DNA of 64,000 nucleotides from Ampullaceana balthica (GCA_944989445.1 CALYLW010000010.1:2560734-2624733); one strand, 5' to 3'; counted from the first letter of the stretch, positions 1-12,135 are shown. A program made the numbers and translations. The notes: generated by a model from the letters alone, not told the origin.

Positions 1-240
1 TAGAGTATACCAAAAAAAAACATTTGGGGCCCACGGCCCATTCGTTATCTACAGAGTAAATTGATGGATTTTAACTAAAAATTTGTATACAAATACTTGG
101 TAGCCCAAATTAAAATACTAAAGGGCACTGAACTTTTACTGTTTATTTCTCCGTTGGCCCCTAACGTCTTTTTTCATATATTTTAAGATGCTTTTTCCCA
201 TTCAGTTTTTAACGATCTTGAGAAATATATCCTAGATGAA
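1..240. repeat. Helitron-family repeat segment (copy 1)
   Basis: The segment shares a recognisable text with 3160-3560 and with the units inside 47600-48700. Shared pieces are a gggcccacggccca-type G/C block, then aaattgatggattttaac, a tggtag block and agggcactgaac. No coding potential is visible. Because the 47455-48775 copy has Helitron-like ends, this is probably a decayed fragment of that family, cut by the window edge. Confidence 0.5.
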
Positions 241-249
241 CTTGAAATT

Positions 250-351
250 ACAAGCTAACGTTATAGTTCAATGAGAGTAACTTACAAGCTGACGTTATAG
301 TTAAATGAGAGTAACTTACAAGCTAACGTTATAGTTCTTTGAGAGTAACGT
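250..351. repeat. 34-bp tandem repeat, three copies
   Basis: Three adjacent 34-bp units start at 250, 284 and 318, each beginning acaagctRacgttatagtt and ending gagagtaac. They differ at only a few positions, so the duplication is recent compared with the surrounding decayed repeats. The 220 bases after it (352-570) show nothing recognisable. Confidence 0.85.
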
Positions 352-570
352 ACGGACAGTCTCTAACTTACACTTAAACACAGTTATGTTCTATAGGACC
401 AAATACTTTTTTCTTAAAGTTAAAGTCGGAAATCAATAAATCAAATGCCCTGATAATAATAAAAATAAGATGTTGAAAACTACAAATAAGAAAAACTAAA
501 GGGAAATTTGGTTTATGGTCACTTTTAAAGCTTATGCATCCATACATTTTCTGGAAAAACCTACGTTTTC

Positions 571-848
571 GGGGTCGTCCACAAGGTAAGTCTTGCTATT
601 TTTTGACCATTTTAACCCCCCTCCCCACTGTCACAAACAAGCTCAAATTTCGGAACCCCCCATCCCATCCCCCCATAAAGTACGTCACACTTACCGAACA
701 TTTTTTGATTTATTAACACCTAATTAAGATTAATCTGAAACATAAGTGACGTCACACACGGCTCGATCCCCCTCCCCCTGTCACAATCTGTAACACTTTC
801 TTACAGCCCTCCCCCTTCTGGAGCGTGACGTACTTTATGGATGGCCCC
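571..848. mobile_element. MITE with GGGGYCGTCCA termini
   Basis: The left end ggggtcgtccac is matched in inverted orientation by the right end (gtactttatggatggcccc). The interior has C-rich blocks and repeated cgtcac/gtgacgt words. The same family recurs at 30175-32009 (split by an insertion) and, as more distant relatives, at 10016-10312, 34643-35051 and 42500-42620. No transposase is encoded and no clear target duplication was found, so the superfamily is undecided. Confidence 0.65.
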
Positions 849-2319
849 TTACTTTCATCTTCCTCGTTCTCGTTGTCAGATTCAAAGTCATAACACGCAG
901 CTAAGTTTTTGTCTGTATATGTAATTTAAAAATTCATTCTATTGTAACAAGATATTTAACATGTTTATATTGATGATACCATTTCAACAGATTGACGTTA
1001 CCAGTGTGATACGTCAAAAATTGTTGTATGAATGTGAGACGTGTAATGGCATAACATGTCACCATCAGAAATAGAACTTGTATTAAATAAACATTATGTC
1101 AGAACAGATGAATGCATACACAAAGTAGAAAGTGGAAACTGTATTGAAATGATTTCCCATTCAAAACCTTACGGCACGGCGTATGCGGGTTAGAATGAGC
1201 TCTTGTGATCATATGTTCACATGTAATGAGTCTGTATGATGTTTGATTAACAAAGCGTCAAGAGTAAAATAATTAAGTTATAATGATTAAGCACTTTTAT
1301 TTCAATAGTATTTTGTATATCCTTTTATTTAATTAAGAATTGGATTGAAATAATTGGATCTTCCTAATTTAAAAAGATTTGTGGTAGTAAAATGATACAA
1401 ATATTTTACGTTCAACCCGCTAATTTATTAGGAAAATTATTGGTATTATACCGAAGTTGCACAAAATAGTTTTAAGATCCGGAGATATTTTGGGGCGTTT
1501 TATGGACATCAGTGATGGCGCAAATACGTTCATTAACTTTTATTATTTGATGTTTATAAAGACATTTTATAAGTAATAAGGAAATGTAATAAAGTTTCTC
1601 AATTCTTTATCGTAATATAAAAAACCTTATTTTGTTGGTGTCTTTCTTTTACAGATATTTATTCACCTGCAAAATCCAACAGCTGTAATTGATTATCTTT
1701 CTCCAATCTATACAAATTTAAACGTCAAAATTGTGTAGAATATTATGGTAAATGAAAAATTATTTTGTCGAGTAGAGCATATACATTATTTTAAAACATT
1801 AACTATAAAAATCTATTTATATAGATGCTTGAAAACAAAAGGATAAATGCTGTAATGTCGTCGTGTCTTGGTTTCTAATCTACAAACAAAACGTGCAGGA
1901 AGTTAAGTAAAGCTGCTTCCTGTTTTTACAAGATTGTCGTATTGGTTCATTAAGGAAGGGGCTCCACTGTTTTAAAAGTATTATTAACACAGTGGTTCTT
2001 GAAAAATTGGTGATATATTTTATTGACTCGGTCGGTTGACTTTAAAATAAGTCCTTTGTTTACATTTGACTTCACAATTATCTGCGCATACCGATAAAAT
2101 ATTTTAATGAAAATTTCAAATCGTAAAAATGACGTTATTTTGTGGTATTTAGAACTAAAAGAATTGTGTAAAGAACGGAAGGTTTGATGTTTTCCTGTCT
2201 TTAACTGGTTGTTTCAGGTTTTCTGTGACGATGTTACTTGGCTAGTACATTCTGTGTTTATTGTGTTTTTCCTGAGGCCAACAAAAAAAGTTACTTTTCT
2301 AATTAACTTCATTGTACAG
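849..2319. other. AT-rich DNA, no recognisable feature
   Basis: There is no open frame of useful length, no terminal repeat pair and no similarity to other parts of the window that I can see. Confidence 0.5.
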
Positions 2320-2880
2320 AGGCCCTCAGTTTACGATGTTGATCCGTTCTTAAGGAGCGTCGTAACCCGATTTTTAGTATAAGTCGGAACATATATAAAA
2401 TATACTGTACTGTATTTACAGTGGTATAAAAATTTAATAGTTAAAGAAAGTATTTAAAAAAGAGAAAACAATTCCTTACCACATGAATTATAGTAAATAT
2501 TAATGAAAAAGACGGAATGCCCGGTAATATTTTTTTAAAAATAGTTTTATTGGGGTGCGTTCATAATCACGAAAAAGCGTAAGTCGGGACCGGCGTTAGT
2601 ATGTATAACTTACTGTTATTAAAATGGAAACTTTGAAGTCGTGAATGAGATTGTTAACAAATACAGCAGGCTAAATTAACTTGTTGTTTTTCTTTATAAA
2701 TACTTTAAAAATAAATGTTCTCAAAATTCACTTGGCCATCATGTCTTCTAGTAGATGATGACAAAATATGAAAACATACGAAAAATTTAAGGTTAACAGT
2801 ATGCTAAATATTTTAAGCACGGGAACCCCTGCAGTTTCATATTTGCTTTGTTAATATGTTGAAGTGAATCTTATTTTTTG
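2320..2880. repeat. Decayed pogo/mariner-type repeat, also at 57905-58310
   Basis: The block 2325-2400 (ggccctcagtttacgatg, cgtaacccga, taagtcggaac) has the style of Tigger/pogo termini. The following part (taagtcgggaccgg, then ggaaactttgaagt and aatgagattgttaacaaata) reads in the same order at 57955-58120. A reversed piece of the terminal motif lies at 8560-8625. No protein remains. Confidence 0.5.
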
Positions 2881-3159
2881 AGTTATAAGATGATTTTAAC
2901 TGATAGAAACATTTTTATGTTTTTAAATTGTAAAATGGACTTGTAATGGGAGGTTCAAAGTGGACACAAAGAGGTTTCTAGTATTGGTCGCCTGTACGGT
3001 CGTCATTTTCGGTTAAATTCACAGTCCTAAGTGGGAAAGGAATGGTTAAATGATTCAAATAGTTCCTTTAAATTGGACAAACCCAATTCTTATATATTAA
3101 CATATTCTGTGGATTATAGACCAAATTTGATTTAAAAAATTGATGGTCTATATTAAAAT

Positions 3160-3560
3160 TCGATAACATTTTAAACTCCTAACGTCCATTCCTCCTGGGC
3201 CGGGGCCCCAATTATTTTTTCCCTTTGGATTTTAAACAATTAAGACTAGTGTATACACATATCTCCATCATGACCTAGGTTGAAATCTTCAGGTCTTTAA
3301 AGATATAAACATCTTGCACCGTTTTTGCCCATGGGCCCGTAATGTCAATTTATTCCACATTTGATTTTACATGACCTCGAAAAATATTGACAAACAAGTA
3401 TATTCATCATGATCCAGGTTGAAATCATTTTTTTAAATATTAACATCTTGCAACGATTTAGCCCGGGGTGCCCCTAACATCAATGTGTTTCCTACATAAG
3501 CTTTATAAATATTTTTAGTCACTGATTGCCATGAACTTTAGAAAGTGTTTGAGTAAACCC
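3160..3560. repeat. Helitron-family repeat segment (copy 2)
   Basis: The segment contains two rounds of the phrase seen at 1-240 and 47600-48700: a gggccggggcccc block, an atcttgcaMcg block and a gcccRtaatgtcaa block. This gives a rough internal period of about 160-250 bp. No frame is conserved. Confidence 0.5.
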
Positions 3561-6100
3561 CGGGAAAATTTCTGGTAAAATTGGATTTTTTTTATCAAAC
3601 TTAGTACATAAGATTTAGATGAGCCGTATTTAAAAAATAATGGTCATTAAAAGCATCATGTCCAAAAGTTAAGCAAGTTTCATTTTGAAATTCTATTCTT
3701 TTTTATGGCCCCACCTTCATGAAATTTAGTAGCCGCTGTAACTGAAACAGATGAACATACTTATTTTCTTGGTATGACACCAATGTCAGTTGCCATATTG
3801 AACTTTTCTAATAGTCTTTGTTACTTATTGACCCATCTTCCAGCAATTCGTTACGCGGTTTTCAACAATAACTGAAATCCTATTTTTCCGTTAGAGTGCG
3901 CATGGGTATATTGCTAGTCTAAAATAAACAGAATTCTTCTAATGTTGTTATTGTCTAGAAAAATGAATATTTTTAAAGAGATAAAGAAACATCACTGATG
4001 CCGTTTTATTTAGTAAGTTGAATCAGATATAGAAGTTAGTAAAATAAACAAAATATACATCTATTTTTTCTGAAAATTGTTCTTTGTCGATTTGTAATTG
4101 CTGTCTATAATTCAGCTTTGAGTTATTCAAATATTTTCTTTTTATGTAGACAAACACAAATATTATGTTAACATATTCAAATATGCTTCACTGCTAATAA
4201 TTTGAGTATTTCGACTAATTAAATTTCATGCAACAAACATGCCTTCCTTTGCATACATATCGAAAATACATATTTTAACCATTTTTTAATGGAACTTAAT
4301 TAACGATTACAAGATAAGACTGCATTTGTCAGATGGTAAACTCTAAGCAAACCACCAATAATTATATGACTCGAATTCTTCTTTTACAGCTACTCTTCTT
4401 GGCTCGACTATTTAAGAAAATATCAGCTGTCGTTTCAAAACTTTATGTAATTTAATGTATACGTCTAATTTATCTATTATATGATTATTCTATTGGAACT
4501 TTTTATTTATTTTAAAATACTTTTGTTTTCTTGTTAGTCTACAATTGAGAATTTTAAGATTTTTGATAGGTAGTATTTCAATTAAAAATCTATTTTTTAA
4601 CTTAATCAAATTTAATTCAAGCACAATTTTTTTTTCTAAGACAACATTACAATAATGATTAATCGACAAAATTCCGCACCTCACCTACTTTTCCCAAAAA
4701 TAATTTCTTTCAATTTCATATTATTTAATTAAAATTAATTTTATTTCAATGAAGTGTGATAAAGGAATAAATTATTAATAAATAAACGCTCTTTCAAATA
4801 AAAAAAAATCTTTGTATTTTTACTCCCTTTATTTTAACTTGTGTCGTCTGCTGTGTGTCGCAAAACTTTGGTTCAATTTTTAACTTTTTTCCGGTGATCA
4901 AATCGAGATGAAATTTTACAGGCAGATTCCTGGCGGCGATACAAATGATCTGTCAAATTTGCATTAAAAAAACAAATTAATTTTAGTATAATTTATAATT
5001 TTTTGGAGCTTCGACTTATAAAGCAATGTCAATCTACTGCAAACTGTAGTAATGCGCACACTCACTATTTTGCATCACACGAGAATATGATGGAAGAAAG
5101 TGAGGGATGAGAGTTAGGTACAGAATCGTAAGAAAATAAATAACTATGAAGAGCCTCAAATCTGTGGTTATAGGTCTTGGATTTCAACATATTTTGCAAC
5201 ATCGTAAATTACTTTCAATTGACTCGTGGTGAACTTGATTTACAAAGCAAGGGAGAATAAAAAAAACTTGGTTTTTATGAGTTAGTTTTTTTAAATACTT
5301 AAAACATTGAATTTAAGTTTAAAAAATCAAGACAACACCAAATATTTTATGTTTGTTCCCGATTAAGATTATACAATGCTGAATTAAAGTGTGATCTTAT
5401 GTGTAAACATTTACTTTGAAACGAATGAAATAGAACGTAAATGTCACATTTGTTACCTACAACCCAGTCTATGTACGTTCACACTTTGTTCTTCTGCCTT
5501 CTTGTTCTCGGACAGCAGCATTCAATCATCATTCAGACTTATCAACGTGTACTCAATACATCGTGCTTGTTACAATGATGACTTTACACATCTCCAACTC
5601 GATAGAATAAATGGATATTGGATGGCCTACTAAAGTCTAAATCTTATCAGAAGAATTTCCAGATTCTTATTTGGTCACCCTAAACAGGTACCATGGTTAG
5701 AATAAGTAACTTGGAGTTCTCTAATTTCCAGGCTCACCAACATCAAACTCTTATGAAAGTAGATTGCTGTTCTCAAAATGACAGCCGAATTAACTACAAC
5801 TTTTATTTCCAAGGACGCCAAAAAATAGTTGTCCAAATCACCTATTCAGGGTTCTAGATAGCTAACCTATCTTAGTATCATATGTACATATGAAGTTTGG
5901 AAATTGCATGATGGTGACAACATGCTACACCTGTCTGAAGTTATGTTGTTGGAGTTTAAAACGCAAGAACCAAAAAAAAATAATTAAAAACGAAAAATTA
6001 CTTAGAATTAGCCAGTCATTAATCAGGTTACCAGAATATTTTTGAGTATTGTCACAGGACGATACTGTGCTAAAAACAGGTAATCTACATGTTTGTCTAA
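3561..6100. other. AT-rich intergenic DNA
   Basis: This long AT-rich stretch contains only short chance frames, such as 4490-4684 on the minus strand and 5391-5633 on the plus strand. Neither resembles a known family or has a plausible start context. No tRNA, terminal repeat or tandem array was noticed. Confidence 0.45.
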
Positions 6101-6190
6101 GTCAACTTGTTCTTCTTTAATCTTGTATCAGCACCAAAGGAAATTATTTTCCTTCGGGGCTAATACGTAATAAAAGAAGAACACGTTGAC
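6101..6190. repeat. 90-bp hairpin (foldback)
   Basis: Two arms of about 43 nt face each other: gtcaacttgttcttctttaa and, reading the other strand from 6190, gtcaacgtgttcttctttta. About 35 of 43 positions match across a very short loop. The size and mismatch pattern resemble an animal pre-miRNA, but a tiny foldback element or a decayed MITE is equally possible. Confidence 0.5.
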
Positions 6191-6216
6191 TAGATATATT
6201 TCAACATAGTCTTGTC

Positions 6217-6429
6217 CAGTGGTGGCGAACCTTTTTGGGACCGAGTCCTCCAAATTCAACGAAAACCCACTTAAAATATTTATATTAAAATGCCAACACT
6301 CCAATGAAAGCAGAACATAAGGGTTTGGGTTAGCTCGTTAGATTAAGGAAGTAATATTTTACTCACGTGCCAGCTGATTAGGCTCTGCGTGTCGAATGTG
6401 GTACACTTGCAATAGGTTCGCCATCACTG
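6217..6429. mobile_element. hAT MITE, 213 bp
   Basis: The termini are perfect-style hAT inverted repeats: cagtggtggcgaacct on the left and aggttcgccatcactg on the right. Flanking 8-bp duplications are gtcttgtc (6209-6216) and gtctagtc (6430-6437), matching at 7 of 8 positions. It encodes no protein and is non-autonomous. Confidence 0.8.
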
Positions 6430-6935
6430 GTCTAGTCTGATGTAAATTTAACATAAATAAAATTAAATAAAGAACAATAAGTATTACATGAACCTTGAAT
6501 ATGACAAAAGTCCAAGTAGAAATTAGAACAAACTGTACTAGTTATCATTTTTACGTAATTAAGTTTTTTCTAAATTTCATTTTCAGAGCGAAATTAGCAT
6601 GCTAGCATGGATAGAGTTAGTGCAATAGGAGTAAAACTATCAACATCATTTGACAATCCGAATCTCTTATAATGGTGAGCAGTCAGATTTCTTTTTTTTA
6701 AAAGTATGTTAAGTTGTTATTTTTAAATCCTATTAGGGAATCGTTCTTTTCAACAAAAGTAAGATAATAAAATATATTAAAACCTCAATAAATAATTGAA
6801 ACAGCAGGATTGAGATGATATCATCGATACGATGATAGAAATATTGGTTGAACGAAAATCGATCACTAATTTCCTTACTATATGTGACTGTTTAAGGGAC
6901 AATACAATACTTATGTTTATTAGTCAAAATATTGA

Positions 6936-7020
6936 TAATAATAATTTGATAATTTATATAGCATTGTACCCCCATCAAGTAACCGGGATCACATGGTGTC
7001 ACACAAAAATAGTAAAGAAA
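6936..7020. repeat. Dispersed repeat, also at 33300-33400
   Basis: The phrase (ataat)n, ttgataatttatatag, c/tRctgtaccc, then RRggRtcaca is shared with 33300-33400 in the same orientation. It resembles the trinucleotide-tailed end of a short retroposon. The stretch 6430-6935 before it holds nothing recognisable. Confidence 0.5.
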
Positions 7021-7124
7021 ACTTATTTAAAGCACATACAAATCAAATCTTTTTAAAAAATTCATCTACTAAAATCTGTGTTAAAAATTATTTATATCTA
7101 AACAAAAATCAAATTCCTATCGCG

Positions 7125-7225
7125 TCATGAACACATCGGCAAATAGCTCTTGAGAATTGATTCCAAATTGTTAATTATTTCATCCGTTGCGTCATCTCTT
7201 GGCGGGTATTCAATGTAGTTGAACT
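7125..7225 (-). pseudogene. Relic of a third TLR: C-terminal end of a TIR domain
   Basis: Read on the minus strand from about 7223, this gives FNYIEYPPRDDATDEII, which lines up with NNYIEYPPRDDVTDDII near the C terminus of the intact TLR at 25238-28345. The DNA is also close (for example tcatctcttggcgggtattc in both). A small deletion in the codons for the box-3 Phe-Trp shifts the frame, and upstream codons run into a stop within about 12 residues. No further TIR, membrane or LRR sequence is detectable toward higher coordinates, where a LINE begins at about 7430. The orientation matches the two larger TLR genes, so this is best read as the tail of a lost tandem copy. Confidence 0.8.
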
Positions 7226-8006
7226 GGTCCCCTGCACACTAGTCATCATATCAAAAGAACTTCCAAAAGTTTAAAATTCACTATTAGAATTATAGGTGTT
7301 GGAATATGGTTCTCTTTAAGCTCTGTTAATTTATCATTGTTTATATTTCATATATTATTTCCATTAAATGACCCTCCTGCAATTGTATCTTGTAAATAAG
7401 AGACAAAAAAATCCCCTCTTCAAAAAGTATTTATCATCATCATCATTTGTCCTTTGAGTTCCTTGTGGAACATAGGGCCTCTGTCAAAGCTCGCCACTCT
7501 ACACGGTCCCTTGCCAGTCGCTTCAGTTCTTCCCAGCTCTTCCCAGTCCTTCCAGCCTCGTCCAACATGCTCCGTCTCCATGTACGCTTGGGTCTTCCTC
7601 GTTGTCGCTTGCCCTGGGGGTTCCAATCTAAGGCCTGCCTAGCCCTGCTGTTATCTTTCCTGAGGGTGTGTCCAATCCATCTCCACTTTCTTTCCATGAT
7701 TTGTTGTTCTACTGTTCTTTGTCCACACCTCTCCCACAGCTTGGAGTTTTCGACCTTATCGAACCATTTTATTTTCAGAATATTTCTAAGGCATCTGTTA
7801 ACAAAGGTCTGGAGTCTATTTTTTGCTGTCTCTGTCGTGCGCCATGTTTCGGATCCATAAAGTAGGACCGTTTTAACATTGGTGTTAAAGATCCTTACTT
7901 TTGTTTTGACAGAGATGTGTGTAGATCTCCAGACCTGTTTCAGATTGGCAAAAGCCTGTCGCGCCAAATTTATTCTTCGTTCGATGTCCTCATCTGTTCC
8001 CCCTGC

Positions 8007-10377
8007 CAGTGGCGTCACTAGGGGGGTGCGGGGGGTGCGGGCCGCCCCGGGTGACACCCATCAGGGGGTGACACCCGAGCCTAAAATTTTACTGTGTACG
8101 ATTTTATGTCAGAAAAAAAAGATGACAATTTTTTTAATATAGAAAGAAATTAAGAAATACAATGAAATACGTTAAACGCGAAAACACTTTTTAAAAAAAA
8201 TATCAGTTAACTTGCAATAATAAAACAGTCCCGACACACAAACAACATTAAAACAAATTAGGAAGAAAAGAAAAGAAACAGTCGCAGCAGAGAGATCTTT
8301 TAAAAAGGCTGGAATGAAAGAGGCAGTCTCTTCTGTTTTAAAAGATATAAAGCCATTTGGGCAAAAGATATAAAGCCATTTGGGCTTGGACACACCGACA
8401 GCATAAATGAATCCCACCTCACGACTCCCTCCACCACAGTGGGGTGGGGGGAATATTTTTCTTGAGGAAAATTATGATTTCTATGTCTTTGAGTTAATAT
8501 TTTGTTTTATATATATTTATTAAAAAGGCGTGAAAGCATAGATATGCATGTTTATATACAGGTAGTCCTCCGGTTACGACGGTCACATCCCGACTTACGC
8601 TGTTTCGTGGTTACGAACGCGCCCCCATATAGAATAATATTACGCATTATTCCGTATTTTAAAATATTTTGTAAGAATTTTTTTTTCATGAGGCAACGAA
8701 TTGTTTTCTCTATTTGAAATAACAAAAATTATTGAAAAAATATGTATGATTATTATTTCAACCTACAACTTTCGTTTGCGAATATTTCAAATGGCGAAGT
8801 TTTCAATCAAGTCAATAAAGCTGAGTAAGCTTACAAGTTCCTTTTCAATGCTCATTAGAGAGAGCATATTCAATCTTTTTTGTCCCATGCAAATTCTCAT
8901 TATATATTCTTTTCAACTTTGAAAAGGTTCGCTCTCAGCTGCAGTTTGATGTCATCATTGAAAGATAGATGCGAAGTGCGATGTGTTCATTTGTAAAGGA
9001 CTGTGTGAAATATAGCTCATTCAAAAGCAGCAAAATTTTTAGCTCAGTGCACGTTTTTTGAGTTTCGCTTTGTGCTACTTCCTTTTCCTTACCCTGAGCC
9101 TGGGGCTGGACAATAACTCTTTTAAGAGTTCTGAAAATTGGACTAATTCTGAAGGTAAGCAGTCTTCGAAATCACTTGAACTTGAATGTCCTTCCATTAA
9201 CTTGGCTGCTGCCCATCGGGTGGCGAAATTGCTGAGCTCAGTTAGGTTTGTAAAAAAGCCAAATTTCTCATGGATGTCTTTATATGCGCCTAACCGATGT
9301 TGTAGGGCTTAAGAAAGTTTGTCAATGATTATCAGAAATACCTCAATCTTGATTTTTTGTCTCGAGGAGAATACTGGTTTTTTTTTAATGCCCCTTTATC
9401 AAACTGACTCTTTCTTTTTTGTTTGATATGTATTGAAGATTGTTTACACTGTTTTTACCACGGACTTTTCCTTTCCTTTGTCTTCTTCATTTCAAAAATT
9501 GTTTCCCAAATTTCAAGTAAAATAGCGACTTCCAGTTGTTCAATTTCCTTTAGAAATCCTTCTTCTTCAAGTCAACGTGGCTGATTTTCATTTGCTGCTA
9601 ATTCTTACAGTGCTGCGATATTCTCATGGTATGAGTTATTAACAGACCTTACAGCATCATGTCAGGCTGACCATCTTGTGTCAGACAAGGCTTTGTTAGC
9701 ATGTATCAATTTCATATGTTTTTGAAGTACCTGTCAACGACGAGTAGACAAGCCGGGTATAAAGATTTTGCAGAAGACAAAAAAATCTGACTGCAGCAGG
9801 ACAAACTGCGGCTCTTTTCCCAACCAAATTAAAGGAATGAGCTGTGCACGGCACATAATGAGCAACAATGCACTTCTGACGAAGAATAGCCTGGTTTCCG
9901 TTATACTTCCTACTCATATTTGCAGCATTGCCGTATGACTGTCCAAGGCATTTTCAGGGATTCGTACAAACATAATGGCCTGCATCTTTAGTATACACTA
10001 TAATTCATAATAAGTTTGGGGGCCCTTAAATTATTGGAGGCTTTAGCCCGTTCAGAAGCCCACTTTTAATCCGCCATAGGGGTGGGGCACGCATCTGTGA
10101 CGATGTGGTACGAGGAGGGGGGTGTTTGAGAAATGTTGACGTCACATAAAAAACGCGAAACCTGGTGGGTGGGGGGGGGCTGTGTCGAAGCTTTGTGACG
10201 TCATATCGTAAAAAAGGGGTGGGGTTTAAGTTTTTGTGACAAAGTATGACGCTGGAGGAGGGTGGGGTAAAAATCGGCAACCTCGCGTGACGTCATTTAT
10301 GGACGGCCCCTTCAGTCGTGAAGGGGTGACACCATGAGCTACCGCCCCGGGTGACACCAGCCCTAGTGACGCCTCTG
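8007..10377 (-). mobile_element. ZMYM1-like hAT transposon (relic) inside the LINE
   Basis: Left end cagtggcgtcactaggg and right end ccctagtgacgcctctg are inverted repeats. The flanking 8-bp duplication ccccctgc is perfect (7999-8006 and 10378-10385). On the minus strand, 9310-9917 retains transposase pieces of the ZMYM1/DUF4371 type: KYNGNQA, VPCTAHSFNLVGKRAA, then LSDTRWSA and, further on, LEVAILLEIWETI, in several frames with stops. A GGGGCCGTCCA-type MITE relative lies at 10016-10312. The transposase is nonfunctional. Confidence 0.85.
10016..10312. mobile_element. MITE fragment of the GACGTCA / GGGGCCGTCCA type
   Basis: The right end reads tgacgtcatttatggacggcccc, matching the inverted termini of 571-848. 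The interior (gtcRaagctttgtgacRtcatat) is shared with 34643-35051. It lies within the hAT 8007-10377, close to its right end. The left end (gggggccctt) is weak. Confidence 0.5.
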
Positions 10378-11020
10378 CCCCCTGCTACACTGACCACACT
10401 CCCAAGGTATACAAAGTTGTTAACTTGCTCCAGGTTGCGGTTTTCTACTTGGATGACTCCATCTTGTAGGAAGTTTATTTTCAAAAATTTTGTTTTTTGA
10501 ATGTTTATCTTGAGTCCTACTCTTTTCCCAGTCTCGCTCAAGGCTGTGACTTTGTCTTGCATGTCTTGGAGTCTGTGGGACAGAATGGCCAAGTCATCAG
10601 CAAACTCCAAATCTTCTAGTTTTTGCATTAGGTTCCACTGGATTCCTTTTCCTGAGCTTGCATAAGCTTCTTTTGTGACCCAGTCTAACACAAGAAGAAA
10701 CAGAAGTGGTGAAAGGAGGCATCCTTGTTTGACTCCAGTTGTGACATGGAATTCATCTGTTAGTCTACCATTATGTACTACTTGGCAGGTGAAGTTTTCG
10801 TACAGGTTTCGGATGATGTTAGTAAAATTTAACTTTTTAAATAATCTCAAATCCTAATTAAAAGTTCCATCAAAATAAAACAAAATTCCCCCCTACAAAA
10901 CAACATTTTAAAAAACTCTTTAAAATAAACCAAATCTCTAACATTAATCGGGGAGCAAGTTGTTTGTTTGAGATATATCTGAGGAAGTCGTTACTTAGCC
11001 TCTAGGTCAGAAAACCTTTC

Positions 11021-11620
11021 TCTTGTTCTACACATTTCCTTTATTAACAGCAAAGCGTTCTCTTGTTCTACACATTTCCTTTATTAACAGCAAAGCGTTC
11101 TCTTGTTCTACACATTTCCTTTATTAACAGCAAAGCGTTCTCTTGTTCTACACATTTCCTTTATTAACAGCAAAGCGTTCTCTTGTTCTACACATTTCCT
11201 TTATTAACAGCAAAGCGTTCTCTTGTTCTACACATTTCCTTTATTAACAGCAAACAGTTCTCTTGTTCTACACAATTCCTTTATTAACAGCAAACAGTTC
11301 TCTTGTTCTACACATTTCCTTTATTAACAGCAAACAGTTCTCTTGTTCTACACAATTCCTTTATTAACAGCAAACAGTTCTCTTGTTCTACACAATTCCT
11401 TTATTAACAGCAAACAGTTCTCTTGTTCTACACATTTCCTTTATTAACAGCAAAGCGTTCTCTTGTTCTACACATTTCCTTTATTAACAGCAAACCGCTC
11501 TCTTGTTCTACACAATTCCTTTATTAACAGCAAACCGTTCTCTTGTTCTACACATTTCCTTTATTAACAGCAAACCGTTCTCTTGTTCTACACCATTCCT
11601 TTATTAACAGCAACCCGTTG
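11021..11620. repeat. Minisatellite, 15 copies of a 40-bp unit
   Basis: Exactly 15 contiguous 40-bp units each begin tcttgttctacac and contain tttattaacagcaa. A three-base variable site after 'caaa' falls in blocks: gcg in units 1-5, cag in 6-10, gcg in 11, ccg in 12-14 with a decayed unit 15. A second site alternates cacatttcct and cacaattcct. The block pattern points to local segment duplication. It has no unique spacers and no open frame. Confidence 0.95.
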
Positions 11621-11844
11621 AAAATAACCTCATCTACACAACAAAAATCAAATAATTTCAAATAATTTTATATTAGATGCATGTTTAATTTTTGAATTGC
11701 TTATTTCCATTAATACTAAATTATGTTAAATTACATGATCTGTTTTATTCTATATGAATGCCTGAAATTTTAATTGTATAACTCCAAAAGCTGCAAAACT
11801 CTACATGATCTCGGGACCACCTTCACGACACTTCCATCCTAAAA

Positions 11845-12135
11845 AGGAAACAGGAAAACAGCTTTTAATATTAAAATACAAGAAAACAGCTTTTTATATT
11901 AAAATACAAAAAAAAATTTAGTATTGTAACAAAGCAGGAAAACAGCTTTTTATATTTAGTTACAGAAAAACAGCTTTTAACATTAAAATACAAAAAAAAA
12001 CAGCTTCTAAAATTATAAAAAGAAGAGGAAAATAGCTTTACATATTAAAATACTTGAAAAAAACTTTTAATATTAAGATACAATAAAACAGCTTTCAAAA
12101 TTATAATACAAGATAACAGCTTTTAATGTTATTAC
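11845..12135. repeat. Degenerate AT-rich tandem repeat
   Basis: Roughly seven imperfect units contain aaaacagcttttaatatt followed by aaaatac, with spacing of about 30-60 bp. It may be an older relative of the neighbouring minisatellite's tandem expansion, but it shares no unit with it. Confidence 0.7.

Larger units (their letters stand above)
7430..10850 (-). mobile_element. RTE-like non-LTR retrotransposon, 5'-truncated and split by a hAT
   Basis: Two coding blocks belong to one reverse transcriptase (RT). At 10378-10850 (minus) are the RT motifs GVKQGCLLSPLLF and LEFADDLAIL, ending YLGSVVSVAG. At 7443-8006 (minus) the protein resumes with GGTDEDIERRI and runs through the usual RTE C-terminal part (LLYGSETW, RWIGHTLRKD, GKRQRGRPKRTW). 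Between them sits the hAT 8007-10377, and removing it rejoins the protein at the target duplication. The endonuclease domain is absent, so the copy is 5'-truncated near 10850. The 3' end has an (ATG)n-type tail at about 7433-7447. Dead. Confidence 0.85.

Noticed and set aside
7447..7860. Plus-strand frames across the LINE C-terminal region
   Set aside because: They are antisense to the clearly recognisable RTE-like pol frame.
11021..11620. CRISPR-like regular array
   Set aside because: Units are contiguous 40-bp tandem copies with no unique spacers, in eukaryotic DNA.
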